In this document: piece after piece, positions 15,331 to 24,858 of the stretch | How the letters are laid out: every line of letters begins with the position of its first letter | Position numbering within the stretch: the first letter of the stretch is position 1 | DNA from: Vibrio orientalis CIP 102891 = ATCC 33934 | Lineage (GTDB): Bacteria; Pseudomonadota; Gammaproteobacteria; Enterobacterales; Vibrionaceae | DNA length: 64,000 nucleotides | Direction: 5' to 3' | Assembly: GCF_000176235.1 (NCBI RefSeq) | Contig: NZ_ACZV01000005.1 | Span: 1,674,001 to 1,738,000 of the forward strand | The notes under the pieces: model-generated | The model's database searches: none | The model's input: the letters and a program-made list of their open reading frames with translations, nothing else | What the model was told of the DNA's origin: nothing | Translations under genes and position numbers: made by a program

Positions 15331-16376
15331 TGGCCTTTTTTATTGCCAGCTCACCCCATGCGCATAGTCGTAGAAGCACTCCTGACCTAATGAAATGGGT
15401 AGCGCTTTGTGCCCTACCCGGCTTAGCCGCTCAGACATACTTTTTTGGTTGGGGTACGATCATCCAACTACTATTGGCTATTGTCATTGGCTTAAGTCTT
15501 GAAGCACTTGTTATGCTCGCAAGAAAGCGCCCACCAATGTCGGCACTAAGAGACAACAGTGCCTTGGTGACAGCGTGGTTACTCGCGATTGCTATACCGC
15601 CACTTTCTCCGTGGTGGGTAATCACTATCGGTCTGATTTTCGCCATTGTAATAGCCAAGCATCTATACGGTGGTATTGGCCAGAACCTCTTCAACCCAGC
15701 CATGGTCGCCTACGTTGTGCTGCTTATTTCATTCCCAGTACAAATGACCAGTTGGATCTCTCCGCAGGAACTTCAAGCTACACCTGTATCTAGTGGCGAT
15801 GCATTGTCGCTCATTTTCACCGGTTTTAACCTTGAAGGACTTTCGCTGCAACAAATTCGTACTGGCATTGATGGCATTACCATGGCAACGCCACTGGATG
15901 CATTCAAGACAGCCCTGACTGCAGGAAATACCGCTAGTGAAGCACTAACTCAACCCCAGTTCGGTGGTTTAGCCGGTATTGGTTGGGAGTGGGTTAACCT
16001 CGCTTATTTAGTCGGCGGCTTGCTTCTTATCAAGCTACGAGTCATTAATTGGCATATCCCGGTAAGCTTTTTAGTTAGCTTAACCTTGATTAGTGGCCTA
16101 TTTATGTTGCTAAGCCCAGGCACAACGGCATCACCAACCATTCACCTGCTTTCAGGTGCGACTATGCTGGGTGCATTCTTTATCGCAACTGACCCGGTTT
16201 CAGCTTCAACGACCGTCAAAGGTCGACTGATCTTTGGTGCGTTCATTGGCGCAATGGTCTTTATCATTCGTTCTTGGGGTGGCTTCCCTGATGGTGTTGC
16301 ATTTGCAGTACTACTCGGCAATATGTGTGTACCATTGATTGATTACTACACCAAACCAAGAACCTACGGTCACTAA
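15330..16376 (+). CDS. rnfD: Electron transport complex subunit RnfD
   Basis: A membrane subunit of 348 aa with about nine helices, homologous to NqrB, carrying a covalently bound FMN. The segment DGITMATPLDAFKTAL near residue 185 matches the flavinylation region of RnfD, and the threonine there is the probable attachment site. The GTG start overlaps the rnfC stop (TAGTG). The later motif LLSGATMLGAFFIATDPVSA is a conserved membrane segment of the family. The rnfG start follows 9 bp after the stop. Confidence 0.96.
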   Translation: MAFFIASSPHAHSRRSTPDLMKWVALCALPGLAAQTYFFGWGTIIQLLLAIVIGLSLEALVMLARKRPPMSALRDNSALVTAWLLAIAIPPLSPWWVITIGLIFAIVIAKHLYGGIGQNLFNPAMVAYVVLLISFPVQMTSWISPQELQATPVSSGDALSLIFTGFNLEGLSLQQIRTGIDGITMATPLDAFKTALTAGNTASEALTQPQFGGLAGIGWEWVNLAYLVGGLLLIKLRVINWHIPVSFLVSLTLISGLFMLLSPGTTASPTIHLLSGATMLGAFFIATDPVSASTTVKGRLIFGAFIGAMVFIIRSWGGFPDGVAFAVLLGNMCVPLIDYYTKPRTYGH

Positions 16377-16385
16377 GGCGTTATC

Positions 16386-17021
16386 ATGTTAAATGCAATT
16401 AAAAAAAATGGTGCTGTTTTAGCGATTTTTGCCTGTGCATCAACGGGTGTTGTTGCACTGACCAATTATTTAACAAAAGATCGTATTCATCTACAGGAGC
16501 AAAAGCAGCTTCTTTCAGTATTAAACCAAGTCATTCCCCACGACTTGCACGATAACGATCTCTATCAAGCGTGTACCTTAGTGAGCGATCCTAAACTCGG
16601 TACTGACCAAGCAATGCCTGTCTATATGGCGACACTCAACGGTGAACCGTCAGCCATGGCGATTGAAGCGATCGCACCAGATGGTTATAACGGCGCGATT
16701 AAAATTATTGTGGGCATTGAGCAAGATGGCACTATTTCCGGTACACGTATCTTGAGTCATCAAGAAACACCGGGGCTTGGTGATAAAATAGACTTACGTA
16801 TATCGGACTGGATTCTTGGCTTTACCGGTAAACAAGTGACTGACAACAATCAAGCAGACTGGAAAGTACGCAAAGATGGTGGTCAATTTGATCAGTTTAC
16901 TGGTGCAACCATCACGCCACGCGCGGTCGTTAAGGCGGTCAAGAACACGGTAGATTTCGTCAACAGCAATCGTGACCAGATTCAGTCTCAGCCACTAAAT
17001 TGTGGAGGCAATAATGAGTGA
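16386..17021 (+). CDS. rnfG: Electron transport complex subunit RnfG
   Basis: A periplasmic flavoprotein subunit of 211 aa anchored by one N-terminal helix (about residues 9-28) and homologous to NqrC. The flavinylation motif appears as DQFTGATITPRAV; the second threonine of TGAT is the expected covalent FMN site. Its stop codon overlaps the rnfE start within ATGAGTGA. Confidence 0.96.
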   Translation: MLNAIKKNGAVLAIFACASTGVVALTNYLTKDRIHLQEQKQLLSVLNQVIPHDLHDNDLYQACTLVSDPKLGTDQAMPVYMATLNGEPSAMAIEAIAPDGYNGAIKIIVGIEQDGTISGTRILSHQETPGLGDKIDLRISDWILGFTGKQVTDNNQADWKVRKDGGQFDQFTGATITPRAVVKAVKNTVDFVNSNRDQIQSQPLNCGGNNE

Positions 17022-17706
17022 TCATAAAACACTGATTAAAAATGGCATGTGGGATAACAACCCCGCGCTCGTTCAGCTCCTCGGCCTATGTCCACTACTT
17101 GCGGTGTCTTCAACCGTCACTAACGCGTTGGGCCTCGGCATTGCAACGTTACTCGTCTTGGTCGGCTCAAACGTTACGGTTTCACTAGTACGTGATTACG
17201 TGCCGAAAGAAGTGCGCATTCCAGTATTTGTCATGATCATTGCCGCACTGGTAACTTGCGTACAGCTATTGATGAACGCCTATGCTTACGGGCTATACCT
17301 ATCATTAGGCATCTTTATTCCATTGATCGTAACTAACTGTATCATTATTGGCCGCGCTGAAGCGTTTGCTTCGAAAAATGATGTCCTACCTTCTGCTCAA
17401 GATGGCTTTTGGATGGGACTGGGGATGACGAGCGTGTTAGTCATACTCGGTGCAATGCGAGAAATCATCGGTAATGGCACCCTGTTTGATGGTGCGGATT
17501 TACTGCTCGGTGATTGGGCGACCTCACTACGTATTGAAGTATTCCAATTCGATAATAGCTTCTTATTAGCACTGCTCCCACCAGGTGCCTTTATTGGTGT
17601 GGGACTGCTTATCGCACTTAAGAATGTTATCGATAAACAGATTGCAGCCCGTCAGCCAAAACAAGAAAAACAAGCCATCGAGCGAGCAAGAGTGACAAAT
17701 CAATAA
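17014..17706 (+). CDS. rnfE: Electron transport complex subunit RnfE
   Basis: An integral membrane subunit of 230 aa, paralogous to RnfA, with LLGLCPLLAVSS and IVTNCIIIGRAEA holding the paired membrane cysteines. The frame is open four codons further upstream, but ATG 17014 has TGGAGG 7 bases upstream and yields the family N-terminus, so it is chosen. It overlaps rnfG by 8 bp. No terminator separates it from nth, 57 bp downstream. Confidence 0.96.
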   Translation: MSDHKTLIKNGMWDNNPALVQLLGLCPLLAVSSTVTNALGLGIATLLVLVGSNVTVSLVRDYVPKEVRIPVFVMIIAALVTCVQLLMNAYAYGLYLSLGIFIPLIVTNCIIIGRAEAFASKNDVLPSAQDGFWMGLGMTSVLVILGAMREIIGNGTLFDGADLLLGDWATSLRIEVFQFDNSFLLALLPPGAFIGVGLLIALKNVIDKQIAARQPKQEKQAIERARVTNQ

Positions 17707-17762
17707 TAATCATCAAACAAGCTTTGTATTGATGAACACAAGCACTGGAAAGCAGCCTCAAA

Positions 17763-18404
17763 ATGAACAAAGACAAACGAAGATTAATCCTAGAGCGTCT
17801 TAGAGAGAATAATCCAAACCCGCAAACAGAGCTCAACTGGAGTACCCCATTTGAACTTTTGATCGCGGTACTGCTCTCAGCTCAGGCAACCGACGTAAGT
17901 GTTAACAAAGCGACGGACAAGCTCTACCCGATTGCAAATACACCGCAAGGGCTCTTTGACTTGGGTGTGGATGGGGTAAAAGAGTACATCAAGACCATCG
18001 GTCTATTTAATTCAAAAGCTGAGAACGTCATCAAAACGTGTAAGATCATCCTTGATAAACACAACGGTGAAGTTCCAGAAGATCGCGAAGCGTTAGAAGC
18101 ACTACCCGGTGTTGGTCGTAAAACAGCCAACGTGGTGCTTAATACCGCTTTTGGCTGGCCAACTATCGCGGTAGATACCCATATTTATCGCGTTTCCAAT
18201 CGAACCAAGCTGGCAATGGGCAAGAATGTCGACCAAGTTGAAGAAAAACTTCTCAAAGTCGTGCCGAAAGAGTTCAAGTTGGATGTTCATCACTGGTTGA
18301 TTCTTCATGGGCGTTACACCTGTATCGCGCGTAAGCCACGTTGTGGCAGCTGTATCATCGAAGACCTGTGTGAATTCAAAGAAAAAGTTTACCCTGAAGA
18401 TTAG
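17763..18404 (+). CDS. nth: Endonuclease III
   Basis: A DNA glycosylase and AP lyase (213 aa) that removes oxidised pyrimidines in base excision repair. The helix-hairpin-helix LPGVGRKTANVVL carries the catalytic lysine, the VDTHIYRV segment the catalytic aspartate, and the C-terminal CIARKPRCGSCIIEDLC gives the C-x6-C-x2-C-x5-C 4Fe-4S cluster. Length and order match E. coli Nth almost residue for residue. It follows rnfE, the same linkage as in E. coli rsx-nth, and gloA begins 12 bp later. Confidence 0.98.
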   Translation: MNKDKRRLILERLRENNPNPQTELNWSTPFELLIAVLLSAQATDVSVNKATDKLYPIANTPQGLFDLGVDGVKEYIKTIGLFNSKAENVIKTCKIILDKHNGEVPEDREALEALPGVGRKTANVVLNTAFGWPTIAVDTHIYRVSNRTKLAMGKNVDQVEEKLLKVVPKEFKLDVHHWLILHGRYTCIARKPRCGSCIIEDLCEFKEKVYPED

Positions 18405-18415
18405 GAGAACAAACA

Positions 18416-18832
18416 ATGTCAAACGGACGTATTCTTCACACCATGCTACGTGTTGGTGACTTAGATAAATCAATCCAGTTTTACACTGACGTGATGGGTA
18501 TGCAGCTACTGCGTACCAACGAAAACAAAGAGTATGAATATACTTTAGCTTTTGTTGGCTTCGAAGATGAATCTCAAGGCGCTGTCATTGAACTGACGTA
18601 TAACTGGGGTACCACTGAATACGACCTCGGTTCTGCATTTGGTCATATCGCGATTGGTGTTGATGACATTTACACCACTTGTGATGCGATTAAAGCTGCG
18701 GGTGGTAACGTAACTCGTGAACCTGGCCCGGTAAAAGGCGGTTCAACACACATCGCTTTTGTAAAAGACCCTGACGGCTACATGATTGAATTAATTCAAA
18801 ACAAACAAGCTTCAGCAGGTTTAGAAGGCTAA
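18416..18832 (+). CDS. gloA: Lactoylglutathione lyase (glyoxalase I)
   Basis: A glyoxalase I of 138 aa that converts the methylglyoxal-glutathione hemithioacetal to S-lactoylglutathione. The expected metal ligands are visible: His in ILHTML, Glu in AVIELTYN, His in GHIAIGV and Glu in YMIELIQNK, as in the nickel-dependent E. coli enzyme. A ribosome site AGGAG lies just before the ATG. It is likely co-transcribed with nth and is followed by a terminator. Confidence 0.98.
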   Translation: MSNGRILHTMLRVGDLDKSIQFYTDVMGMQLLRTNENKEYEYTLAFVGFEDESQGAVIELTYNWGTTEYDLGSAFGHIAIGVDDIYTTCDAIKAAGGNVTREPGPVKGGSTHIAFVKDPDGYMIELIQNKQASAGLEG

Positions 18833-18856
18833 GTCGACCAAGCCGAGTTATTAAAA

Positions 18857-18888
18857 ATGGGACAGCACTTCGCTGTTCCTTTTTTTTA
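18857..18888 (+). terminator. Rho-independent terminator after gloA
   Basis: GGGACAGC and GCTGTTCC (one G-T pair) enclose the loop ACTTC and are followed by eight T residues. Confidence 0.85.
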
Positions 18889-18950
18889 ACTTTACTCGAT
18901 AATAATTATCATTTACTCTTTTAACCATTCGGAGTTAGGAGAGCATAACA

Positions 18951-19388
18951 ATGGCAATTGCAGAATGGGAGAAGCATACTCTACTCGCTGATGTGGCATT
19001 AAAGGATAATGACCATTTGCGCAGCATTCTTCATTATCAACAAGCCCTTACATTAAGTGAGCGTATCGGAGATGAAACTGAAGTTGATGTCGAAGACCGA
19101 CTGATGATTTCAGTGATCTCATGCCACAATATGGCGATGTTTTGGCGCAATATTGGTGATATTAAGTACGAACTAAAGTACCTGCAGCTCGCTTCAGAAA
19201 AAGTGCTGACCTTGGTACCACAATGCCCTAACACTGATTGTGACGCTTTTATCGATTCGATGGGGTGTTGCAAAAAAGCCCTTGTAGAGTTTATGAAACG
19301 CCACCCGAACCCGAAGATTGCTCAGTTAGTGCAGGATATCGATACCGCGACAAACTGCAATCTCATCGCTAAGTTCCGCTTAAACTAG
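18951..19388 (+). CDS. DUF2753-type TPR-like protein
   Basis: A small soluble protein of 145 aa that I recognise only as a Vibrio family resembling DUF2753. It is helical. The N-terminal half (LADVALKDNDHLRSILHYQQAL) looks like a tetratricopeptide-type hairpin. Five cysteines lie in the second half (CHNMAMF, CPNTDCD, GCCKK). No signal peptide is seen. A good TTAGGAG ribosome site precedes the ATG. It stands alone between the gloA terminator and the bidirectional terminator facing motY. Function is unknown; a scaffold or interaction role would fit a TPR fold. Confidence 0.75.
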   Translation: MAIAEWEKHTLLADVALKDNDHLRSILHYQQALTLSERIGDETEVDVEDRLMISVISCHNMAMFWRNIGDIKYELKYLQLASEKVLTLVPQCPNTDCDAFIDSMGCCKKALVEFMKRHPNPKIAQLVQDIDTATNCNLIAKFRLN

Positions 19389-19401
19389 CGCTAGCACGAT
19401 C

Positions 19402-19427
19402 AAAAAAGGCCAGTCTCACTGGCCTTT
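19402..19427. terminator. Bidirectional terminator between convergent genes
   Basis: AAAAAAGGCCAGT and ACTGGCCTTTG pair around a short loop, between the stops of the DUF2753-type gene (+) and motY (-). Confidence 0.8.
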
Positions 19428-19432
19428 GTCTT

Positions 19433-20314
19433 CTATACCTGCGTTCTGCCTAAAGAAATCACAACGCGTCGGTTTCTGTCTTTACCAATTGGTGACGCAT
19501 TGTCATCGATCGGTCGGCGTTTACCATACCCCTGAACACGGATACGGTCTTCTGGTAAGCCAAGAGATTTAAAGTAATTCTGTAGCACTTCTGCACGGCG
19601 CTCTGACAAATTCTGACTGGCGCTCTTGCTATCTTCGGCGTCGGTGTAGGTTGAGACTAAAACCAGATCAATATCTTGGTTATGCTTAATGTACTCGGCA
19701 ATCTGAGCGAGACGCTTTTGCGATTGCTTATTCAGCTCAACGCTAGTTCGATCATAGTGAAGAATGGTGAAAGCAATATCTTCAAAACTGTATGGCAGTA
19801 AGTTAGCAATACAATCGCTAAAGACATTGTATGAACGTTGAAATAATACAGAGGACAGCGCGACTTCAACACGTTGATCTCGGCTACGCCACTCTTGATA
19901 GCTAAAAGTTGGGTAACGCCCCTTCTCTAGCTCACCTAAAACATTCCAAGCTGTTTGACCACCAACATAACCATCAAATTGTTGGAAAAAACGAATGTTA
20001 GTAATACGGTCAGCACTATCGCCAGGTCGCCATGCAGGTGGCATAGAAATCAGGCTCACATCGCGTGTCTGACCCATTGGTCGTTTCATCTTCAACTCAA
20101 GGTCGAGATTAATTTTTTTACTCGCATAAGAGGAAAATACCGCTTCGCCATAATTAGGAATTGGATGAACCAAGCGACACTCTAATGGCGTATTGGCAAC
20201 CATTTGCCATGTCGACTGTTGAGGCGTTGCAACGTACTGCTTTTCAAGCGCGAACACCGAAGGTGCTAACGTTATCAAAGACATAGCGATACCGGTTGCA
20301 AACAACTTCTTCAT
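19433..20314 (-). CDS. motY: Sodium-type flagellar protein MotY
   Basis: The T-ring component of the sodium-driven polar flagellar motor, 293 aa, the same length as known Vibrio MotY. A signal peptide (about residues 1-22, ending SVFA-LE) exports it to the periplasm. The N-terminal half binds the basal body. The C-terminal OmpA-like domain (from about residue 155; LVLVSTYTDAEDS, NLSERRAEVLQNYF, GYGKRRPI) binds peptidoglycan. The frame extends six codons upstream (MREEVC), but ATG 20314 yields the family N-terminus. It is monocistronic and divergent from rnt. It indicates polar, sodium-powered motility, in line with the flagellin genes at the other end of the window. Confidence 0.96.
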   Translation of the reverse strand: MKKLFATGIAMSLITLAPSVFALEKQYVATPQQSTWQMVANTPLECRLVHPIPNYGEAVFSSYASKKINLDLELKMKRPMGQTRDVSLISMPPAWRPGDSADRITNIRFFQQFDGYVGGQTAWNVLGELEKGRYPTFSYQEWRSRDQRVEVALSSVLFQRSYNVFSDCIANLLPYSFEDIAFTILHYDRTSVELNKQSQKRLAQIAEYIKHNQDIDLVLVSTYTDAEDSKSASQNLSERRAEVLQNYFKSLGLPEDRIRVQGYGKRRPIDDNASPIGKDRNRRVVISLGRTQV

Positions 20315-20511
20315 ACAAACTTCTTCTCTCATTAGGGCTGGCAGAACTTAACTTGCCGCTAAAAAATCTTCTATCAGATTAATGCAAAAACCTAGCCAGA
20401 ATATTTGTATAGTACAAATCACCATTGTTTCTTTTTCAATCAGCATTTACGGTTTTTCTTCCGCTTAGAATCTGCAATAATGCCAGCCCTGTCACATTAT
20501 ATGAAGTACAC

Positions 20512-21168
20512 ATGACTATAGAAAACGAAGCATTGACGCTAAAAAAACGATTTCGTGGCTACTTTCCGGTAGTTATTGACGTAGAAACTGCAGGTTTCAA
20601 CGCCAAAACGGATGCGCTTCTGGAAATCTGCGCCGTTACTTTAAAAATGGATGAAAACGGCGATTTAGCACCTGCTTCAACCATTCATTTTCATGTCGAA
20701 CCTTTTGAAGGTGCCAACCTTGAAAAAGAAGCGTTAGAGTTTAATGGTATCCGTGACCCATTTAGCCCTCTACGTGGTGCTGTGACCGAAGCGGAAGCTC
20801 TCAAAGAAATCTACAAACTCGTCCGCAAAGAACAAAAAGCTGCAGACTGTAGCCGTGCCATCATGGTTGCCCACAATGCCACCTTCGATCACAGTTTTGT
20901 GATGGAAGCGAGCGAGCGCTGCAAGCTTAAACGAGTCCCTTTTCATCCCTTCGCGACGTTTGATACCGCTGCACTAAGTGGCTTGGCTTACGGCCAAACT
21001 GTATTAGCTAAAGCGTGTAAAACAGCCGGGATGGATTTTGACAATAAAGAAGCCCACTCTGCCCTATACGATACTCAAAAAACGGCAGAACTCTTCTGCG
21101 GTATCGTCAACAAATGGAAAGCCCTTGGTGGCTGGCCGGTCGTTGAACCCGACACCGACAAAAAATAA
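20512..21168 (+). CDS. rnt: Ribonuclease T
   Basis: A DEDD-family 3'-5' exoribonuclease (218 aa) that trims tRNA and other stable RNA ends. The exonuclease motifs are VVIDVETAGF (Exo I), VAHNATFDHSFV (Exo II) and HSALYDTQKTAELF (Exo III with His and Asp). The reading frame is open 29 codons upstream, but the ATG at 20512 gives the family N-terminus (TIENEALTLKKRFRGYFPV). It is followed after 28 bp by an antiporter-family gene. Confidence 0.97.
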   Translation: MTIENEALTLKKRFRGYFPVVIDVETAGFNAKTDALLEICAVTLKMDENGDLAPASTIHFHVEPFEGANLEKEALEFNGIRDPFSPLRGAVTEAEALKEIYKLVRKEQKAADCSRAIMVAHNATFDHSFVMEASERCKLKRVPFHPFATFDTAALSGLAYGQTVLAKACKTAGMDFDNKEAHSALYDTQKTAELFCGIVNKWKALGGWPVVEPDTDKK

Positions 21169-21196
21169 AAACGTAAACACAACACACGAGTAAATT

Positions 21197-22522
21197 ATGA
21201 ACCCTGTTGTCATTTCTGTATGTATCATGCTTGCCTTAGCACTGATGCGTGTGAATGTCGTCGTTGCTTTGACATTCAGCGCCATCGTCGGTGGTTTGGT
21301 TTCCGGCATGGAGCTCAATCAAGCGGTTGCCGCTTTTGAGAGTGGTTTAGGTGGTGGCGCAACCATCGCATTAAGCTACGCAATGTTAGGCACATTCGCC
21401 GTTGCGATCTCTCGCTCTGGTATCACTGACCTACTAGCAAATAGCGTCATCAAACGTATTCATGGTAAAGAGAATGCTGCGGCATCGACTGGTCTAAAAT
21501 ATGCAGTGTTAATCGCATTAGTTCTTGTGACAATGTCATCTCAGAACGTTATTCCTGTCCATATCGCCTTTATCCCTATCTTGATTCCACCTTTGTTGGG
21601 CGTATTCGCTAAGTTAAACCTCGACCGTCGTATGATCGCCTGTGTACTGACCTTTGGTCTAGTCACGCCTTATATGGTTCTTCCAATCGGTTTTGGTGGT
21701 ATTTTCTTAAACAATATTCTATTGAAAAATTTGCATGACAACGGTTTAGAAAACGTTGTTGCAAGCCAAGTCCCAGTCGCGATGTTACTGCCAGCAGCTG
21801 GTATGATTTTTGGTCTTCTAACGGCGATTTTCTTTAGCTACCGTAAACCGCGTCAGTATAAAGAGACTGAGCTAACCCGAGTGGACAACAGCACTAAAGA
21901 GATCCAGCCGAAGAATATCGCGGTCGCCGCCGCAGGTATCGTTGCTGCGCTAAGCGTTCAGCTAATGACTGGTTCAATGATCATTGGTGGCCTTGCTGGC
22001 TTCATGGTGTTCACCTTTGGTGGCGTGATTGCTTGGAAAGAGACGCACGACGTCTTTACTAAAGGCGTACACATGATGGCGATGATCGGCTTTATCATGA
22101 TCGCGGCAGCAGGTTTTGCTGCAGTCATGAAGCAAACTGGTGGCGTTGAATCTTTGGTTGAAGCGTTGGCAACAAGCATTGGTGACAATAAACCACTAGC
22201 GGCACTATTGATGTTGGTTGTTGGTCTACTGGTTACTATGGGTATTGGCTCATCGTTCTCTACGATTCCAATCCTAGCGACAATTTACGTTCCACTGGCT
22301 GCAGCATTTGGCTTCTCTCCAATGGCAACGATTGCTCTAGTCGGTACTGCGGCAGCGCTTGGTGATGCAGGTTCACCAGCGTCAGACTCGACTTTAGGCC
22401 CTACATCAGGTCTAAATGCCGACGGTCAGCACGAGCATATTTGGGAAACCGTAGTGCCTACCTTTATCCACTACAATATCCCACTGATTGTGTTTGGTTG
22501 GATTGCCGCAATGGTTCTGTAA
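21197..22522 (+). CDS. Na+/H+ antiporter-family transporter (YuiF/NhaC-like)
   Basis: A membrane carrier of 441 aa with about 11-12 helices. The C-terminal half (GIGSSFSTIPILATIYVPL, GDAGSPASDSTLGPTSGLN) carries the signature of the Na+/H+ antiporter family related to NhaC, and the N-terminal 80 residues match the second domain found in YuiF-like proteins. Some YuiF relatives transport histidine rather than sodium, so the substrate is open. It follows rnt by 28 bp and may be co-transcribed. A bidirectional terminator follows. Confidence 0.83.
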   Translation: MNPVVISVCIMLALALMRVNVVVALTFSAIVGGLVSGMELNQAVAAFESGLGGGATIALSYAMLGTFAVAISRSGITDLLANSVIKRIHGKENAAASTGLKYAVLIALVLVTMSSQNVIPVHIAFIPILIPPLLGVFAKLNLDRRMIACVLTFGLVTPYMVLPIGFGGIFLNNILLKNLHDNGLENVVASQVPVAMLLPAAGMIFGLLTAIFFSYRKPRQYKETELTRVDNSTKEIQPKNIAVAAAGIVAALSVQLMTGSMIIGGLAGFMVFTFGGVIAWKETHDVFTKGVHMMAMIGFIMIAAAGFAAVMKQTGGVESLVEALATSIGDNKPLAALLMLVVGLLVTMGIGSSFSTIPILATIYVPLAAAFGFSPMATIALVGTAAALGDAGSPASDSTLGPTSGLNADGQHEHIWETVVPTFIHYNIPLIVFGWIAAMVL

Positions 22523-22551
22523 CCTCAATCGGTTACTGATATTTAAGGCAT

Positions 22552-22582
22552 AAAAAAAGCTGACATGATGTCAGCTTTTTTA
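22552..22582. terminator. Bidirectional terminator between convergent genes
   Basis: AAAAAAAGCTGACAT and ATGTCAGCTTTTTT form a long stem between the antiporter-family gene (+) and bamC (-). Confidence 0.9.
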
Positions 22583-22599
22583 TTACCTGTAATTGGCGA

Positions 22600-23625
22600 C
22601 TACTTCGATTGTTTTTCAACAACCGCAGCTAGCACAGGAGCCATATCTTGCAATAACTGCTCTTCAACAGGTTTACCCGTTGAGTCAGTCACGTTAATAG
22701 AAGTTCGGTTGCCAAGGTCACCAAATAGGAAAGTATAAGTGCCAGACTTAAGTGCAATCGGCTTAACACCAATGTCATTCCAGAACTCATCATCCGGAGA
22801 AGCATACTTCGCTTTAACATGACCTTGTGATTGGTTACGCTCTTCTAAAGTAAAGCCCATCTCTGGAAGCAGTTTCGGTAGACGCTGCCACAACACGTTA
22901 TATGGTGTACGAGCAATGATAACCGGGAAACCACTGCGGTCCGTGCCCATCGTAACCGGAATCTTCTTAACCAACTCTTGTGCTTTACGCGCGGCTTCTT
23001 CACGAAGATCTAAGTCGTAGCGAGCTGTCACTAAGTTTGTCATCAAAGCATTGTAACGCTCTTTATTGGTTGCAGTCACAGGCATCTCTTTACCCGCTTC
23101 ACGCCAATCAATGAGAGAGATCTTAAAGCCATGGCGTCCACCAGCGGCAACCCGTTCGATAGCGTAACGAGCGCCTAGCTCACCATCTTCATCTTCTGAT
23201 GTCCAGGTAACCCAGTCGGTTTCAATGCGTGTAGCCGTTTGCTCTCGAACGCCAATTTGACGTTCTTCCAGCATGGTTAACGCTGTCTGCCACACCTTTT
23301 CTACTTCATCTTCACGCAGCAGCCAAAGTGTAGTTTCGCCTTGCTGTCTTTCAGCACGTGCGCCAGGAATAAGCTCTAGTACCTGTTGAGGTGGTCGAAT
23401 ATCGACTTCACGACCAACACCACCAGTAAACTCTCCCTGAGGGATTTTGTAGTCAATGTAGAACTGACGTTTCGCACCGTCAGCTAATGTCCACTCTTCT
23501 AGCGGTGGAGTATTTAAGTACTCAAAGTCATCTTTAGCCTGACGACGTTGAGTCGCACTGCCTGAACATGCACTTAAAACAAAAACAGCTAGTGAACTGA
23601 CGACTAGCTGGTGAGACAATTTCAT
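22600..23625 (-). CDS. bamC: Outer membrane assembly lipoprotein BamC
   Basis: A lipoprotein of the BAM complex (341 aa) that helps insert beta-barrel proteins into the outer membrane. The lipoprotein signal ends at VLSAC (about residue 20). An unstructured segment of about 60 residues that contacts BamD follows, then two helix-grip domains typical of BamC. It lies 56 bp after dapA on the same strand, the same dapA-bamC (nlpB) order as in E. coli. Confidence 0.95.
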   Translation of the reverse strand: MKLSHQLVVSSLAVFVLSACSGSATQRRQAKDDFEYLNTPPLEEWTLADGAKRQFYIDYKIPQGEFTGGVGREVDIRPPQQVLELIPGARAERQQGETTLWLLREDEVEKVWQTALTMLEERQIGVREQTATRIETDWVTWTSEDEDGELGARYAIERVAAGGRHGFKISLIDWREAGKEMPVTATNKERYNALMTNLVTARYDLDLREEAARKAQELVKKIPVTMGTDRSGFPVIIARTPYNVLWQRLPKLLPEMGFTLEERNQSQGHVKAKYASPDDEFWNDIGVKPIALKSGTYTFLFGDLGNRTSINVTDSTGKPVEEQLLQDMAPVLAAVVEKQSK

Positions 23626-23681
23626 TGAAACTCCTGATACCTATATACCGGAGCGTTAAACTCCGGCAATCCATCTTTAAT

Positions 23682-24560
23682 TTAGTAAATGCAAGCTTCT
23701 GTCATTGCTTGAGCAACGATTGGGCGAGCTTTCTCTGACAGTTCTGTCAGCGGCAAACGTAAATCGCCGTGCTCAATGAGACCCATTTTATGTGCTGCCC
23801 ATTTTACTGGAATTGGGCTAGATTCAACGAATAAGTTTTTGTGTAGCGGCATCAAACGTTGATTGATGATTTCCGCTTCTTCAAACTTACCTTCTTTCGC
23901 TAATCTGAACATTGTTGCCATATCTTCAGCAGCAATGTTGTTTGTTACCGAAATGACACCGTGGCCACCTTGCTTAACAAATTCAAGGCCAGATGAATCA
24001 TCACCACTTAGTAAGATAAAATCTTCGCCACAAAGTTCACGATGAATTGCAATTCTGCTTAAATCACCCGTCGCATCTTTCAATGCAACGATGTTTTCGA
24101 TCTCTGCTAGGCGCGCCACAGTCTCTGGTAACAAGTCTACCGCTGTACGACCCGGAACATTGTACAGGATCTGTGGTACATCGCTTTCTTCAGCAATCGC
24201 TTTATAGTGTTGGAACAAACCTTCTTGAGTTGGCTTGTTGTAGTAAGGCGTCACACTTAGGCATCCTGCAATGCCTGAGTTGTTCAGTAGACGGCTGAAA
24301 GTGACGGATTCATGGGTTGCATTGGCACCTGTGCCCGCAATTACTGGAATACGTCCCTCAGCGAACTCAACAACCTTAGTGACAACCTTGACATGCTCTT
24401 CAATAGTCAGCGTCGCCGATTCACCAGTGGTACCAACTGCAACGATGCCATCGCTTTTCGCTGCAACATGGTAGTCCACAAGTTTCTTCAGGCTTACGTA
24501 ATCAACTTCGCCATCATTATTAAACGGTGTAATTAACGCTACAATACTTCCTGAAAACAT
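23682..24560 (-). CDS. dapA: 4-hydroxy-tetrahydrodipicolinate synthase
   Basis: The first committed enzyme of lysine and diaminopimelate synthesis (292 aa). It condenses pyruvate with aspartate semialdehyde. The TIM-barrel motifs GTTGESATLT (pyruvate and tyrosine-relay region), PYYNKPTQEGL, YNVPGRT and the Schiff-base lysine in VALKDATGD (about residue 161) are all present. A strong Shine-Dalgarno (AGGGAGAA) precedes the ATG. It is divergent from gcvR, with a 298-bp gap that must hold both promoters, and co-transcribed with bamC. Confidence 0.98.
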   Translation of the reverse strand: MFSGSIVALITPFNNDGEVDYVSLKKLVDYHVAAKSDGIVAVGTTGESATLTIEEHVKVVTKVVEFAEGRIPVIAGTGANATHESVTFSRLLNNSGIAGCLSVTPYYNKPTQEGLFQHYKAIAEESDVPQILYNVPGRTAVDLLPETVARLAEIENIVALKDATGDLSRIAIHRELCGEDFILLSGDDSSGLEFVKQGGHGVISVTNNIAAEDMATMFRLAKEGKFEEAEIINQRLMPLHKNLFVESSPIPVKWAAHKMGLIEHGDLRLPLTELSEKARPIVAQAMTEACIY

Positions 24561-24858
24561 GTCTTTCTCCCTAATTTAGATACTAATCGCATGGTACTGT
24601 AAGGCGATTGATAAAGACAAGCACTGAGACCCGCTTAAATCACCTATTTGAATGAATATTTATCAGATGTTAGAACTTTGGCAACTTACTCCTTTAATTT
24701 CGGCTAATGTCAGTTCCTAGCAAGGAATACGTATGGTCACTCACAGCTGTTTAATTTACACCCGAACGCACCAATAAAAAGCGTTTCAGGTACATTTCTA
24801 TAGCGGCCTAATGTGCTAAGCTATCTGATTAATAATTGAAACATTAATAAGTGAAGTT